This document shows, piece after piece, positions 21,305 through 33,000 of a stretch of 64,000 bases of DNA. The notes below the pieces were generated by a model. It ran no database searches and was not told the DNA's origin. It saw only the letters and a list, made by a program, of their open reading frames with translations. Origin of the DNA: Lycocorax pyrrhopterus obiensis (taxonomy: Eukaryota > Chordata > Aves > Passeriformes > Paradisaeidae). The position numbers and the translations under genes are program-made. Numbering within the stretch: the stretch's first letter is position 1; each line of letters starts with the position of its first letter. The DNA is taken from assembly GCA_014706295.1 (NCBI GenBank), contig JACSVZ010000002.1:50370717-50434716 (forward strand). The letters are read 5' to 3'.

Positions 21305-23384
21305 CCAGTAATAGCTGGTATCTCAGAAAGGAATTTTGTTAATCAGGATACTCATTTGAAACACTGAGAACTAAAACTTCCTTGATTTCCATACAGCTCT
21401 AATCTATCAAAAGAAAATAAAGAAAGCAAATGACCCTGCCAAGGGATTTATTCTGGATTTTTCCAAGTGAACTAATCTGGCAATAGGGTTGCACTGGGTG
21501 GAGAAAAGATCCCAAAACCATCTCCTTCCTCCTTTACCTTGTAATTCCTAAGAGAAACATGGTTTGGTTTGTGGGTGGAGGCATTTTTTTGGTTGGTTTT
21601 TGTGGGTTTTTTCCTCAATGTCCCTGAATTCATAAAGTTTTAAAAAGCATCATAAGTGTAGCCAAGAAGCAGTAGTAAAACCAATGTTTGGCCACTAAAA
21701 TTTTTCCCACTGATGGCTGAGTTTTCTGGTCAAAATAAACTAAATATTGCGGTATGGCATTCATTTTCTTTGAAATAACTTCTTTTTGTTCTCTGTAACA
21801 TAAGCTCTCTAATTCACTGCAGACTTGCAAGTGTCCACTGAAGACAGAGTGATTTGCTGAATAACTTAATTTCTTGCGAGTGTATACTGCTTCCACCTTC
21901 TTCCCAGGAGTTTCAGCAAGACCATAACACTACGGAATTATCAGAAGCCATACGTAGCAGCAGAGCAACTGCTCTGCTGTTCTGCTTTTGCTTTGTGTCT
22001 ATAAATGCAGCAGTAAACGGCAGGATATTTCAGAGATTGAAGAAGGGATCAGACAGGGACATGATGAGTTGGGCAGGGAGTCTTTGTTGTTTCACTTAAG
22101 GGAAAAGCCATTTATGGCATTTATGTCATTAGAAATTTGAATACTACTTTTCAAGCTTTTCCAGACATGGGGAAAAATTATTTTTCTCTTTCTGTTTAAA
22201 AGGTACTGCACAATTTAGTAAGATGAGTAAACTAAATGTTGCAATTTATTAAGAGTATCAAATGGAGCAACAAGTTTTCCCACCTCTACAGGCAAGAGAT
22301 CATAAGCAAAATATTTAAAGGCTTGTGATGTTCATGGTTATTAGCTGCTTGAAAATTATCTTCTCAAGGATTAAGCCTAATTTTATTTGCTTCTGTCCAG
22401 ACAACTTCAGGAAATGTCACCTGAAAATTGATTTCTATCAATTTCAAGTAAGAAAATGATTATGCTCTTTATTTTCTTCTGACAGCCCTGGCCAAGTCCA
22501 CTCAGAAATCTTTATTGAAGTTTAAACTGCCTACCAAGAAGTCTCTTGATAGTCTCTGCACTTCATCTTTCTAATTCAACTTGTTCTTCCAAAGCTAAAT
22601 TGATATTGCAATTTCCTAATTTATGATGTCATGTCGTCTTATTCAGGAACTGACAGATGCTGAAATCTTAATGCAGTAGTAATGTTATGTCCTGTATAAA
22701 CTGGTACATCAATTACATTTGTCATTTGGAACATCTCAGCTGAATTGCTTTGGATGGGTCTGGTCAGGGAATAAGACTCTGTTGAGGTGAGAACAGGAAT
22801 TTAAATATAAAAATATAAATGATTGGCAGGGATGCCAATACAATCATGTTCCAAAATATCTCTGTTCCAGCTAATAAAGGTTTAGGGCTGTCCTTGAGAA
22901 GTGCTTAGTATATCATGGTTTTAACTTAGTGTTTCAAATAATTTTCACCATCAGTCCTTGGCACTCAGCTGGCTTTCAATAAAAAAAAAATAATGGATGC
23001 CTCTTTGCATTTATTGTGTATTTATTTATTTACTGTTTTATTTACACTACATGTTCTTATTAATGTTGCCACCTTTTACTGTACAGGCAGTTTATGACTG
23101 TATGCAATAGTTAAATGGCTCATGGCAAAGCGTTGCTTAATCAAATCTCGTTTAGCCACAGTGTCAGCTGAAGTCCCGATCCAGCAAAATATTTAAATAT
23201 TGGCAGTACTGTAAGCATGCAGCTATTCCTTTCAGTTTTGAAAATATGGTGCATGAGCTTAATCCTGAATCAGGGCCTAATAATGTTTCATCTGTGCTGG
23301 TTGTCTAGACTCTGTTACAGATGTTTTCCTGCAAAGGCTTTGGCATGTTGCATATTTGTGCCACAAGTGGAAGCCCGTCCTCCT

Positions 23385-23468
23385 CTTGCTGTTTTCACAG
23401 CACCCCTACCCAGGGGATTTTTTTTCCTTGCTGTTTTCACAGCATCCCTTCCCCAGAGGATTTTTTTC
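23385..23468. repeat. Two-copy 42-bp tandem duplication
   Basis: CTTGCTGTTTTCACAGCA begins both copies (23385 and 23427). Each copy continues into a C-rich part and a run of seven or eight T. The copies differ by a few bases. A simple local duplication. Confidence 0.9.
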
Positions 23469-25287
23469 CTTCCCCAGAACCACAGTGTTAGGAAAGGTCC
23501 AGGCTTAGACACACAAGAAAATTAGGATAATTCAGTCCTCAGCAAGCAGATGTTGAGCACTTCCTAAATTTTGTATGCCTAAATGTCTCTGCAAAAGTGG
23601 GTCCCAGTGGGTTCCTGAGTGGCTGTAATGTAAACAAAACAAAAATAGCTCTTATTTCTCCTTTCCTCTTATCTCACCTGCAGCTTAGGTTTATTATTGA
23701 CATCAAAAATAAGACATCTGGTATTCTAGAAACCTAAATAACAGCTACTTTCTACACTTCAAGGAAGCACTATGGAATACGAAAGCAGTGTATTTTGACA
23801 GACTGCAGTGCACTAGCAAGGAAGGATTCAAATTTTAGAAAGATACCACTGTGTTTTTGTATCAGGGGAAAAGTAATAGTCAGTATTTTACCCTTAAAAT
23901 AACAGCTTCATTTAAAACCTTTTTATTCTAAGGAGTCAGTCAAGGCTAATGAGGAAATTTAACATTAGTTGAAGGTCCTTGAGAAAGATAAAGTTACGTT
24001 ATCCTCGAGAATGTACTTCCATAAGGCATTGAATAGCATTGGGCAAGCACATACACACACATTACTGCATATATTCAAGCACAAGTAATGTTTATATTGC
24101 TACAACACTCAGGAACAACCCAAGGAGGCCTCATTTGGATTCAGTTTACTTTTCTAGTAATGTAGACTGTTATCCAAGTTTGAGCCAGAGATTCTTATTC
24201 TGAAGGTTTTCCTTCCAGACTTTCTTTCCTTGTATTGTAAATATTATTTTTTTTCCCAGATCAGTTACATTAAATTGAACGAGAAATTGAAGTTCCTTCT
24301 GAGTTTCAGGATTGCGATTTCTGCTGTCTTGCACCACTGTTGCAAGGGGGGAAAAAAGACCCCAAAACTTTGAGATATTGGATATGTTTTAAACTACTAA
24401 CCACGAATAATTTTACTTTATGTGTTTGTATTTCATTTTCCCCCCTACCTAGCAAATGCTACCTGACACTCAACTGCTGTGAGGACAACCAGGTTAATTA
24501 AATAATATACTCAGCTCATTCTACTGACAGTTGGAAGTTTTCATTAATTTCACATGGTGGCCCCTGAATCTTCCTGACTTCTGGAGAACAATGTAAGGAA
24601 TTCTTACATTCTTGAATTCTTACCGTTTGAGGAATTCTCCAACTAAAAATCACTGGAAAAAATCAAAATGTGTCTGAGAAAACAAAGATATTGAGAAACA
24701 AGAAAAGTTTTTCTCAGAGATCCACAGAGAATATTTTTCTGGTATGATAACTCCTAACCCAGGCAAATAACCTAGAGACCAGTTCCTACAGAAGCAGGCA
24801 AGAATCTCTAATCAATATAAAGATTTTTTTTTCCAATCCTCAGCTTTTTGTTGTTGTATTAAAAAAAAAAAGTCTTCTGTGCAAGATAATTACCCACATA
24901 AATGCCACATCAGTATTGTACCCCTGATTCTACTTTGGTCACAAAGCCAGATTTATCATCTCTATTTTTATGTAGTCTACTTTTTTGACTATTATGGCCC
25001 AAGTACCTAGAATCATGGAGTTATTACTTCTGCCAAAGAACCATAGAAACTTGGAAATTCTGTGCTCCTTACACCGTATGTAGAACTATTATTCTTTTTT
25101 GTTGCAGAGGCAAATGTACCGCACAATGAATTTTTGCGTTCTGTAAATATCACAGTAGGTTAAGCGGGACTTGACAGTGGCAGCACAGAGCTCACCTGGG
25201 AAGCTACAATCTCACTTTAACTTCAGATTGATAGACGTGACCAGCAGCTGCCAACCTGTTAGGAAGAGCAGGTGTGTAGAAGGCTTT

Positions 25288-25292
25288 AAAAA
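25288..25292 (-). terminator. Pol III terminator of Y4
   Basis: Five T on the minus strand after CTGGTC, followed by AAAGCC. This is a stronger stop than at Y1 or Y3. Confidence 0.85.
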
Positions 25293-25384
25293 GACCAGTC
25301 GAGGTTAGCAGTGGGGCGGAATATAGAAAGGTTAGTTTCACTAACAGTAATAATTTCTTTGTACCCACTACTATCGGACCAGCC
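25288..25384 (-). ncRNA. RNY4: Y4 RNA (Ro60-associated small cytoplasmic RNA)
   Basis: The minus strand starts GGCTGGTCCGATAGTAGTGG and ends ACCTCGACTGGTCTTTTT. Length is 93-97 nt depending on where the U-tract ends, as for human Y4. The upper stem GTAGTGGG pairs with CCCACTGC. A central hairpin GTTAGTGAAACTAAC has a perfect 6-bp stem and corresponds to the human TTAGTGTCACTAA hairpin. The loop diverges more from human than Y1 or Y3 do, and the last unpaired bases before the lower stem (CTC) differ from human (TTT), but the Ro60 stem and bulged C are intact. A full external promoter supports function. Confidence 0.95.
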
Positions 25385-25609
25385 ACGACTTACCATGCCC
25401 TGGTGTTTATATAACTCTCTCAAATCTCCGTTCCACTACAGTTAGGATGATCTATTCACTGCAATACAAGCAAAGAAGATGATTAGCCGAGGGTATATAC
25501 TTTGTGTCACGAGCACCGGGAAACCACGTCCCTGTCCCCTCTCCACATGTCTTTGGCAGTTCAGCGAGCAGAACTTAGTTCTTGGCTTGCAACAAATTTG
25601 CATGATGGG
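25385..25609 (-). promoter_or_regulatory. Type-3 Pol III promoter of Y4
   Basis: Read on the minus strand, the TATA box TATATAAA is at 25406-25413 (22-29 bp upstream). The PSE at 25433-25450 reads TCATCCTAACTGTAGTGG, a good consensus match. The distal element combines a perfect octamer ATGCAAAT (25596-25603) with an SPH/ZNF143 core CCCATCATGC (25600-25609), which share the four bases ATGC. At Y1 and Y3 the same two sites are separated by 8 bp, so the Y4 element is arranged differently. Confidence 0.9.
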
Positions 25610-28600
25610 AAATATAAGCAAATGACTGAGTTGTAAACTCTCCTGTGTGTGCTGCGAAAACATCGTTTGAGTTGGCCGAGTATCGAGAGAGAGGTTTAGT
25701 TACCGAGTTAAAAAGGCTGCTTTGAAACTGCTGCGGAGAGATGGATTTTGTGGGGCTCGTTCTACTTTCTGAGCTCTTCCGCGTATGATTAAGAAAAAAA
25801 CTCACTCCACGAGCCTGCTGATGAAATGCAGCAGATGGCAGCAATGCACAAAGGAAACATGGCCCTCGGCTTATCTCGGGATTACTCTGAGCACACAGAC
25901 TTCACCCTTCCTCACACCGACCGCCTGGCCCTAAAGCTACTAAATGTCTCCATTTTACTGGTCTGGATTTCAACTCGCTCTAGTCTATTTGTCAGCAAGT
26001 GTTTTAAATCAAGAACCAGACAGGAAGATTCAAAGCTGAGTGCCTTTACAAGTTCAAAACAACGTCACTGAGAAGTTGCCATTATAAATAAATAACCTGA
26101 AAAGAAAGAGCTGCTGACATTAAGGCACACCTACTCGGAAAAAGAATGTCATCTTGACTTCATTTTAGTAATATTTTTGAAGCACCTGTGCCAGCAATTA
26201 AAAGGGTGAAGCAGATAAATTCAATTTTATGGCTTTTGAAAAACAGTACTTTATGGATTCGTGCTTCTTTGAAAAAGAGCAGTACAGCTCTCCTCAATGC
26301 TGTCAGTTACAGAATTTCATTACATATTTCCTGCAAAAAAGTATAATAATTTTCAGCAAAATAGGGCAAGTCTTACAGAGAAACATTAAGTATTATTGAC
26401 GTGTTGGGAGATTTATTATGTAATTTTTAGAAATATTTGACTAAAAATCAAAGGAGAAAAAGAAAGCATCCTTTTGATACCACTTAGAAGACCTTCAGCA
26501 GGGAGGTGTCCGAAGTCATTCCCACTCCCGGTTTCCATGCTGTCCCTGCTCATTCTGTATTCTGTCAGATTGGTAGCTCTGGGCTCCAATGCACAGCTTG
26601 CACTGGAGCAGTGCATGACCCAGCTTTATGGTACAGACAGATTTAGAAGAACTAGCTGAATGGTGCTGCATCTGATTTTCAGCCACTGCTGAAATACGTA
26701 TCAAACCTGAGATCAGCGATGCTCTGCGTTTAAATGTTGGGTTGTGACCTGTGACAAGAGGGTTGTGGCCACCCTGGTGATTTGGCTGTGGAGTGGAGAG
26801 AGCCAGCACTGCCAGAGGTGATGAGCTGCAAGGTGGCTTTGACATGAGTTGTCAGGAATCATGAATTACGGGCTTGTATCTGCTCAGATTTCAGCCACTC
26901 TGTAGCTGCCTTTTCAACTGCCCATGATTTACACCCTGGCAAGTCTTACAGCACCACTATGATCTCACTGCACATGTAGGCAATTGCTTTCAGCACAGCA
27001 GTGCCTGAAATTCCCCATAGAGGGATCCATGTGGCCAGTCCCAGAAATAAAACTATCACCAATCTGTCTCCAAAAAAAGCACAAGCACGACTTTGAAATC
27101 AGGAGCTAGGAAGGAAATGGGTTAACTGTATGTACTGCAGATTTCTGACCTCTTTGGGCCCCTGATTTTGTCTGTGTTTAGGATGGAAACAAACTGTTGT
27201 GAGCTGGCAAAGCCCAGGCAGCACCTAATGGAGGATACTGAAGGTCCCTTGCTTCTCCCCAATGAATCTGCCCATGATTTTAACCAAGTGGTCGAGAAAT
27301 GAGGTTTAGAAGAAAAGGCAGATGAGGGTCACTGTTAATCACAGCTCTCATTAAAAAGCACCCACGAGGAGTTAACTTTCTCTCCCTGCCTCTCTTCAGC
27401 ATTCCTGCGGCCCAACTGCAGGGTTTGCTTTGAGTTTCCTCTCTCTCGGGAATGCCGTCTGTTACCAGTGTTTGAGTAAGGTGCCTTAACACCTGGAAAT
27501 GAAACCAGTTTTGGTTACTGTATTTCTTGAGATTTATTTTTTCTTAAGGAACAATAATTCTTCTTTCTCTTTTTCAGTGGCCAGGAAAGTAAATGAACAG
27601 AAAACAAAAGCTTTGTTCCTTTTTCTTTTTAAAATGACATCCAGAATTTTTTTGCCTCAATCAGCCAACTCCACTGCAAAATAGACAAACTAATTAAAAT
27701 CACTAGGTGATAACACTCATCTCCTGCAAGCCAGTGGTGACTAAGATATGCCAACAGAAACTATGCTACAGGTAGAACTTATGAGTATAGAGCTGATTTT
27801 CATTGGTTCTATCAAACCTAGTAAGTGCAATACTTAGAATTAAGTTTAGGCAAAAATATTTTGATAAAAAGAAGCTGATCTGGAATAGTCCTGCAGAATT
27901 CAATGCCTTTTAGAAGGGAACCAAGCAGAGCCCAGTCCCGGAAACTTCAACACAGAAAACCGCGTGTCTTTTCTGTCTGTCTGGCATCAGCTCAACTCAC
28001 TGGCAGTTCAGCTCACTGTGGCGTGTGACACTTTCCTTTCCACAATTTAAAAAAAAAAAAAGTGTTCTTACAATGAGTCTTACTTTTCATATATCTACAT
28101 ATTGGTTGCAACTCGTCAGAAAAGCAATTTCTGGAACAAACTAGTCAATGAAAATGAAAGTAATTATTTCATGACTCTAACAATAACCTGGAGGCCAGCC
28201 TGTTGGCATCCCATCTAATTACTTCATATAACATCTTTTATTCTTCAGGAATTATTTGCTTAAAAATTTCACTGTAATATTATTCACACTTAGAGAGAAG
28301 CAAAGCTCTAATTTCTGCCACTATTGTGATGGATGTAAAGCAATACTACTGGCTGTGAAATAAATTAATTGAAATTATGTACAACCCTGTCTTGTTCAGA
28401 TCTGTATTCAGAATGAATATCTAAGCATTTATGTGAAATCATCTACAGGCTTCACATGAAATAAAACAGCAACTCTTTAGCCTTTACAAGAAAGATGCTA
28501 CTATACCATGTATATCAAACAAACACAGGGAAGATATGAAAATTACTCACATAACCTCAGCTATCTTGTATGTGTCCTTAACATAGAATTTTATCTTCCC

Positions 28601-29500
28601 ATTTGTCCCGGCCAACGAGGCATAGAGAGTATGATCTGCTGCTGCTGGGCAGAATGCTGAGGTACATCTGTGTTAAGAGGAAGTGCTCTTCCCACATTTT
28701 GGGGATTTTAATTTCAAGTTATGACTGTCACTTAACCTTAGTGTCCTTTTATGGCCTATGTTTTATTTTTATGGGGAGCATTGCATGATGTTTTCTCAAA
28801 ACCCCAAACCAATTGTATTCACAGAGGTCTCTGAGACAAATTCACTGTCTAAATGCTTTCAATTTTTTAAAAATAAAAAATTCTTAATTTTAGCTTTCCT
28901 TTGAATATGGTAAAGCAGAAATGATTTGCCAGTGATAAGCCATACTGCAGAGTAGGTTCTCTGGGTCATTCGGTGTGTAAAAAATAAGGCAGTGCTCAAT
29001 TTCCTCTGCAGATGAATCCAGAGATATTAGAAAGGCTGACTACAAGAAATGGTGACTCAAAGCAGGAGAATATATTCTCTTAAATACACCAAAATACCAA
29101 AACGACAATAAAAACCCCCAAATGATGAAACAAAAAATGTCAAGTTAAAAAAAAATAGGATCCTAGAGTATATCGTCTTCTTGTATTTAAAATTACTTAT
29201 TCCTTCTCTGCAGGAAGGAGGGGAAGAAAATAAAAACCACGAAATATATTGGCTTGCAAGAATTTGTTCTGTGGGTGTAAAACGTATGCATCATATGGAA
29301 ATTCTACCTGCTTATTTTATTACTGTTTAAACTGTTTTACTTTAAGTCATGGCATGTACTATTTATACAGGCTTAAACAGAATATTAATTAGAAGTGACG
29401 GTTAAGCCTGAATATAAATCAAGATGTTAAGTGAGTAGTCTCGGCGGACATCCATAATTAGCATTCGAATGTATAAGTAGATATTAATTGCAAGTGAAGA
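25610..29500. other. Intergenic DNA right of Y4
   Basis: AT-rich unique sequence with several poly-A and poly-T runs. The first few hundred bases upstream of Y4 are somewhat richer in CpG and may belong to its control region. No gene or named repeat was recognised. Confidence 0.5.
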
Positions 29501-29519
29501 GCTGTAGAAAAATCTATAG

Positions 29520-30045
29520 TTTTGAGTACGCAGGGGGTTGGATTTTACATGACTGCGCTCACCCGTGCAACACATTGGGATAAACATGGATTCTCTCGGC
29601 TCTCAGTCCCCCCGAACCCACAGCGAGCAGATTTTCTTCACGCTCGTCCAGACAATGACTGGGGTTTTTTTCTCAGTCAAAGAAGAGTCTGGCTGGGATT
29701 CCCTTGCCCGCGGGATGCTGGATGGCCTCTGGACAAACCCCGCGCCGAGCGCAGCTGTGCGTGCGCCAAGCGGCATCGGAGCGACGCGTCCCAGCAGCGC
29801 CCGGCTGGCTGCGCCCCGAGCAGGACCGAGCCGCGCCGCGCCTCGCCTCGCCTCGCAGCGTCCCTGCCGCCGCACGGCCCTGCCTGCTGTGGCCTGACAG
29901 CGATCCCGGCACTCCCTCTGCTTCACCTACTGCCGCCGGCAGGGAAGGAATTGGGATTTAAATGGTATATTTCATTAGGGATTCGTAAGTCTCAGCAGAG
30001 CCCAGCTGACTCTCCACCAGCTCTGCAGCTCTGTAAGTGCTAACA
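29520..30045. promoter_or_regulatory. Orphan CpG island between Y4 and EZH2
   Basis: A compact CpG-dense patch with its core at about 29690-29945 stands out sharply from AT-rich flanks. A consensus splice donor GTAAGT follows at 30033-30038 on the plus strand. Island plus donor suggests the first exon of an unannotated transcript, or an enhancer or alternative promoter for the EZH2 domain. The open frame across it (29522-30043) has no recognisable domain, and frames on both strands are open, as composition alone would give. No coding call is made. Confidence 0.55.
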
Positions 30046-30049
30046 AGTA

Positions 30050-33000
30050 GTTAAGGGTACAGTTTTGTCAGCGGTACAGGGATGCAAAATTCAGGGGGAG
30101 ATGAGATACCTCATGTAGCAAAATGACATTTTAATATTTTGAAAACAAATACTTTAAATCCCTTATATTGTCTAAATATCTATATTATAAATACAGTATT
30201 CTAAAACTAGTATTTTAGTTATGAATACAAACATTTTAACTGCATTTTTGGGAAACTATTATTTTTCTAAGTAGAAACCTGCTTCCCAATCAATTTTTTA
30301 ACACTATGTTTTTGTCTGCACTAACAGAACTCAAACCAGAAAATATCACTATTATTAATTTAATCCGTTGTCATTATTACCACTGCATAACTTGCAGTAA
30401 TTCACCATAGATGTTAAAAATTCTACTTAGTATAGAAGGAATAGATTATAATATTCTGCTTAATTTTCCTGCATAAACCAGTAACCAAAATTTACATGAA
30501 GTCAGTCTGAGCGTTTGCATTCTGACATATATCTAAATTTTACTTGCATTAAAAAGAGCTAAAAATAACAACAGGAAAAAATTTAAGTGCAGTGAGCTGT
30601 GAATTTTAATCATCATCATTGCTATTATTATTACCACTACTGCTACTACTATTACTACTACTACTACTATCATTTTTGTAGGGAATATTTGGTATTAAAA
30701 AATCATGTTGGAAAACTAAAATATTTTTTTAGCTGATAGGCTAATTTTTAAACTAATTATATTTCTGATGTTCTGCCAGCCAAGGTTTATGAGGTGTTTT
30801 ATAAAAGTCTGCATTTCATCTGTATTCTCAGATAAAAAAATAAAGAAAGAAGTGTAAAAACTGTGAATTGCTCCAAAAGCCAAATACGTCTGGGAAAGTG
30901 AAGAACAAACCCAAAGCCTCTTGACTTGCATCCATCTCCTTTGTTGTGTCAGCAATGAAACAGAGCACCAGTGAGAAATGAAAAGGATATGTAGGCTTTA
31001 TGTTTCTATTAGTGGATTTGAACAGGAGGTAGTAGTGAAAGAGTGCTGGAACTTATTTTCTTTATGCTTGGTAGATAACCCGGTGGTTTTCCTAAAGCCC
31101 ATCAGCACAGACATATTATCAACTAGAGAAAATAAGACCAAAAGCAAAGAGAAAATAATCGAGCAGTGCTAAACTCCACAAGTAATCTTCCGAAGACTGA
31201 AGTGCTACTAAGATGCTATATTTAGGACAGAAGTCTTCAAGGTATTTTCTAGCTTATCAGGTCTTACAGTGGCTACCGTAAGCACTACATCTTGCAATTT
31301 ATATTTAAACTCTAGCTGACTCCATAACTCTTTCTCCTTTTGCCTATTTACAGCCTACTCAACATCTCGATGCCCTCTGCTCCCCTTTCTGTCCATACCC
31401 CCTTTTCTCTGGTTTTCACAGATTTACACTCAGATGTTTGTATTTCCTTCTTCTTTTCCACACTGACTTCCTGACAGGGGTGCAGAGAAATCCCTCCCTT
31501 CCTCCTGCTGCTTACTTCTCTCTTTTGTCCTGAGCCCTTTTTGGTTGCACCAGGGCAGCTCCACTTCAGGGAAAGCCCTGCACAACATTTAACACTTCAA
31601 TGTATTTGAGGAACACCAGAGCCACTTAAATATGCTGAAATGCTGGAAATCCCCAGCTACATAACTAATTCTTAAATGTGTATTTGTACTAGACAAAACT
31701 TACCTCAGATGGCTTTCCTTGTACACTTTGCAGCTGAAGTGACATCTCAGTTATCTATGGGCTCAATAAAGTCGGAGTTACTTCACATTTACCTCAGAAT
31801 AGAGTCTTATGATTTATCAAATGAATTAATTTACTGCTAAGTAGAGTTTTATTCCACCAGTTAAAGACAGACTTTATTTAGAATTTATTTGCATTCATAC
31901 TAAATTAGAAACTAGACTGCTAGTTTATCTACTAACTACAAAAACAGGGCCTATAATAAATGTCCTTTTCTGTTTATACCTTCACTGATACATACAGGTA
32001 CACAAAAACATGGCTTCTGCTAAAAATACCTTCTCTCTAACATTAAGATCCAAGTTTTGATATTGTTTCCTGATCCCCTACAAGTATGCAGTTTTCCTGT
32101 CTTCTCCTGATCAGTTTGGGACTAGCAGAGATCTGGGCAGGTCTCAGGATCTGGAGCCCAAAGTCTGGGCATGTGAGTAAGGTACTGGCTGGCTCTTCTA
32201 ATAAAACAGGTGAAGGCGAACAACCTTGATTCTGTAACTTAGAAAGCAAATCAAATGGTAAATACCTCTTTCATTTTCCAACAAAATCTGACAGCCTACA
32301 ACTGTTTTAAATCTGCTGCACAGCAAATGTGTGCTTCATACTGCAAATAGTCTTTACAGTTTATACACTTTGTCAAATATCAAAGTTGACCAGCTGTACT
32401 ACAAACATCTTCAACCCTTTCTGGTCTATTATACATTTTATTGCATATTTTGAATGTGTATGCAACATATGGAAGCAAGTAATAGGTGTTGGTTCCTTGT
32501 TTCAGACCATAGTGTAATCACATCACTGTGGTCCTGAAGGTCTCGTTGACTTGCTAAGCCTGAGCCACAGTGCTCAAGAGCTGATTGTGAGGATACTCAG
32601 GCAAGAGAGAAAAGATAATGTGTGGATTCATCTATGCTTGGGTAAGCCTAAGTAAAACACACCCGGAAACAAAATCGGGGAGAACTAACTGGAAACCAGT
32701 GATTAGAAAGGACAATAATTCAATAAAACAAGAAATCAGTGAAAAGCATCAGTAGTTCTAAAACTGTGTCTATCATCCTCATTTACCCATAGAACGAAAT
32801 ACTTCATGAGAGCATCATACAATCTGACAAAATCATAGCTTTCGATGTTTCAGACCACACTGGTTTTGTAAATTTTATTTTTAATGATAAATGCTGTTCC
32901 TCTTGGCTCTTCCTCCGGTACAAAACAGTGTGTGCGTGGTTTGCACAGGTGTGATAATCCTGCCAGGAAATGGGCCTAACAGTGCAAAAGCTCTTGAAGA

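Larger units (their letters stand above)
18485..25287. other. Intergenic DNA between Y3 and Y4
   Basis: AT-rich unique sequence. A T/G-rich low-complexity tract with (TTG)n and (TTTG)n runs lies at about 19545-19660. Two small tandem repeats (21207-21304 and 23385-23468) are listed separately. I found no exon, RNA gene or recognisable transposon. Confidence 0.5.

Noticed and set aside
29522..30043. 173-codon open frame over the orphan CpG island
   Set aside because: Frames are open on both strands as expected from composition, and no domain is seen. The island is reported, not a protein.
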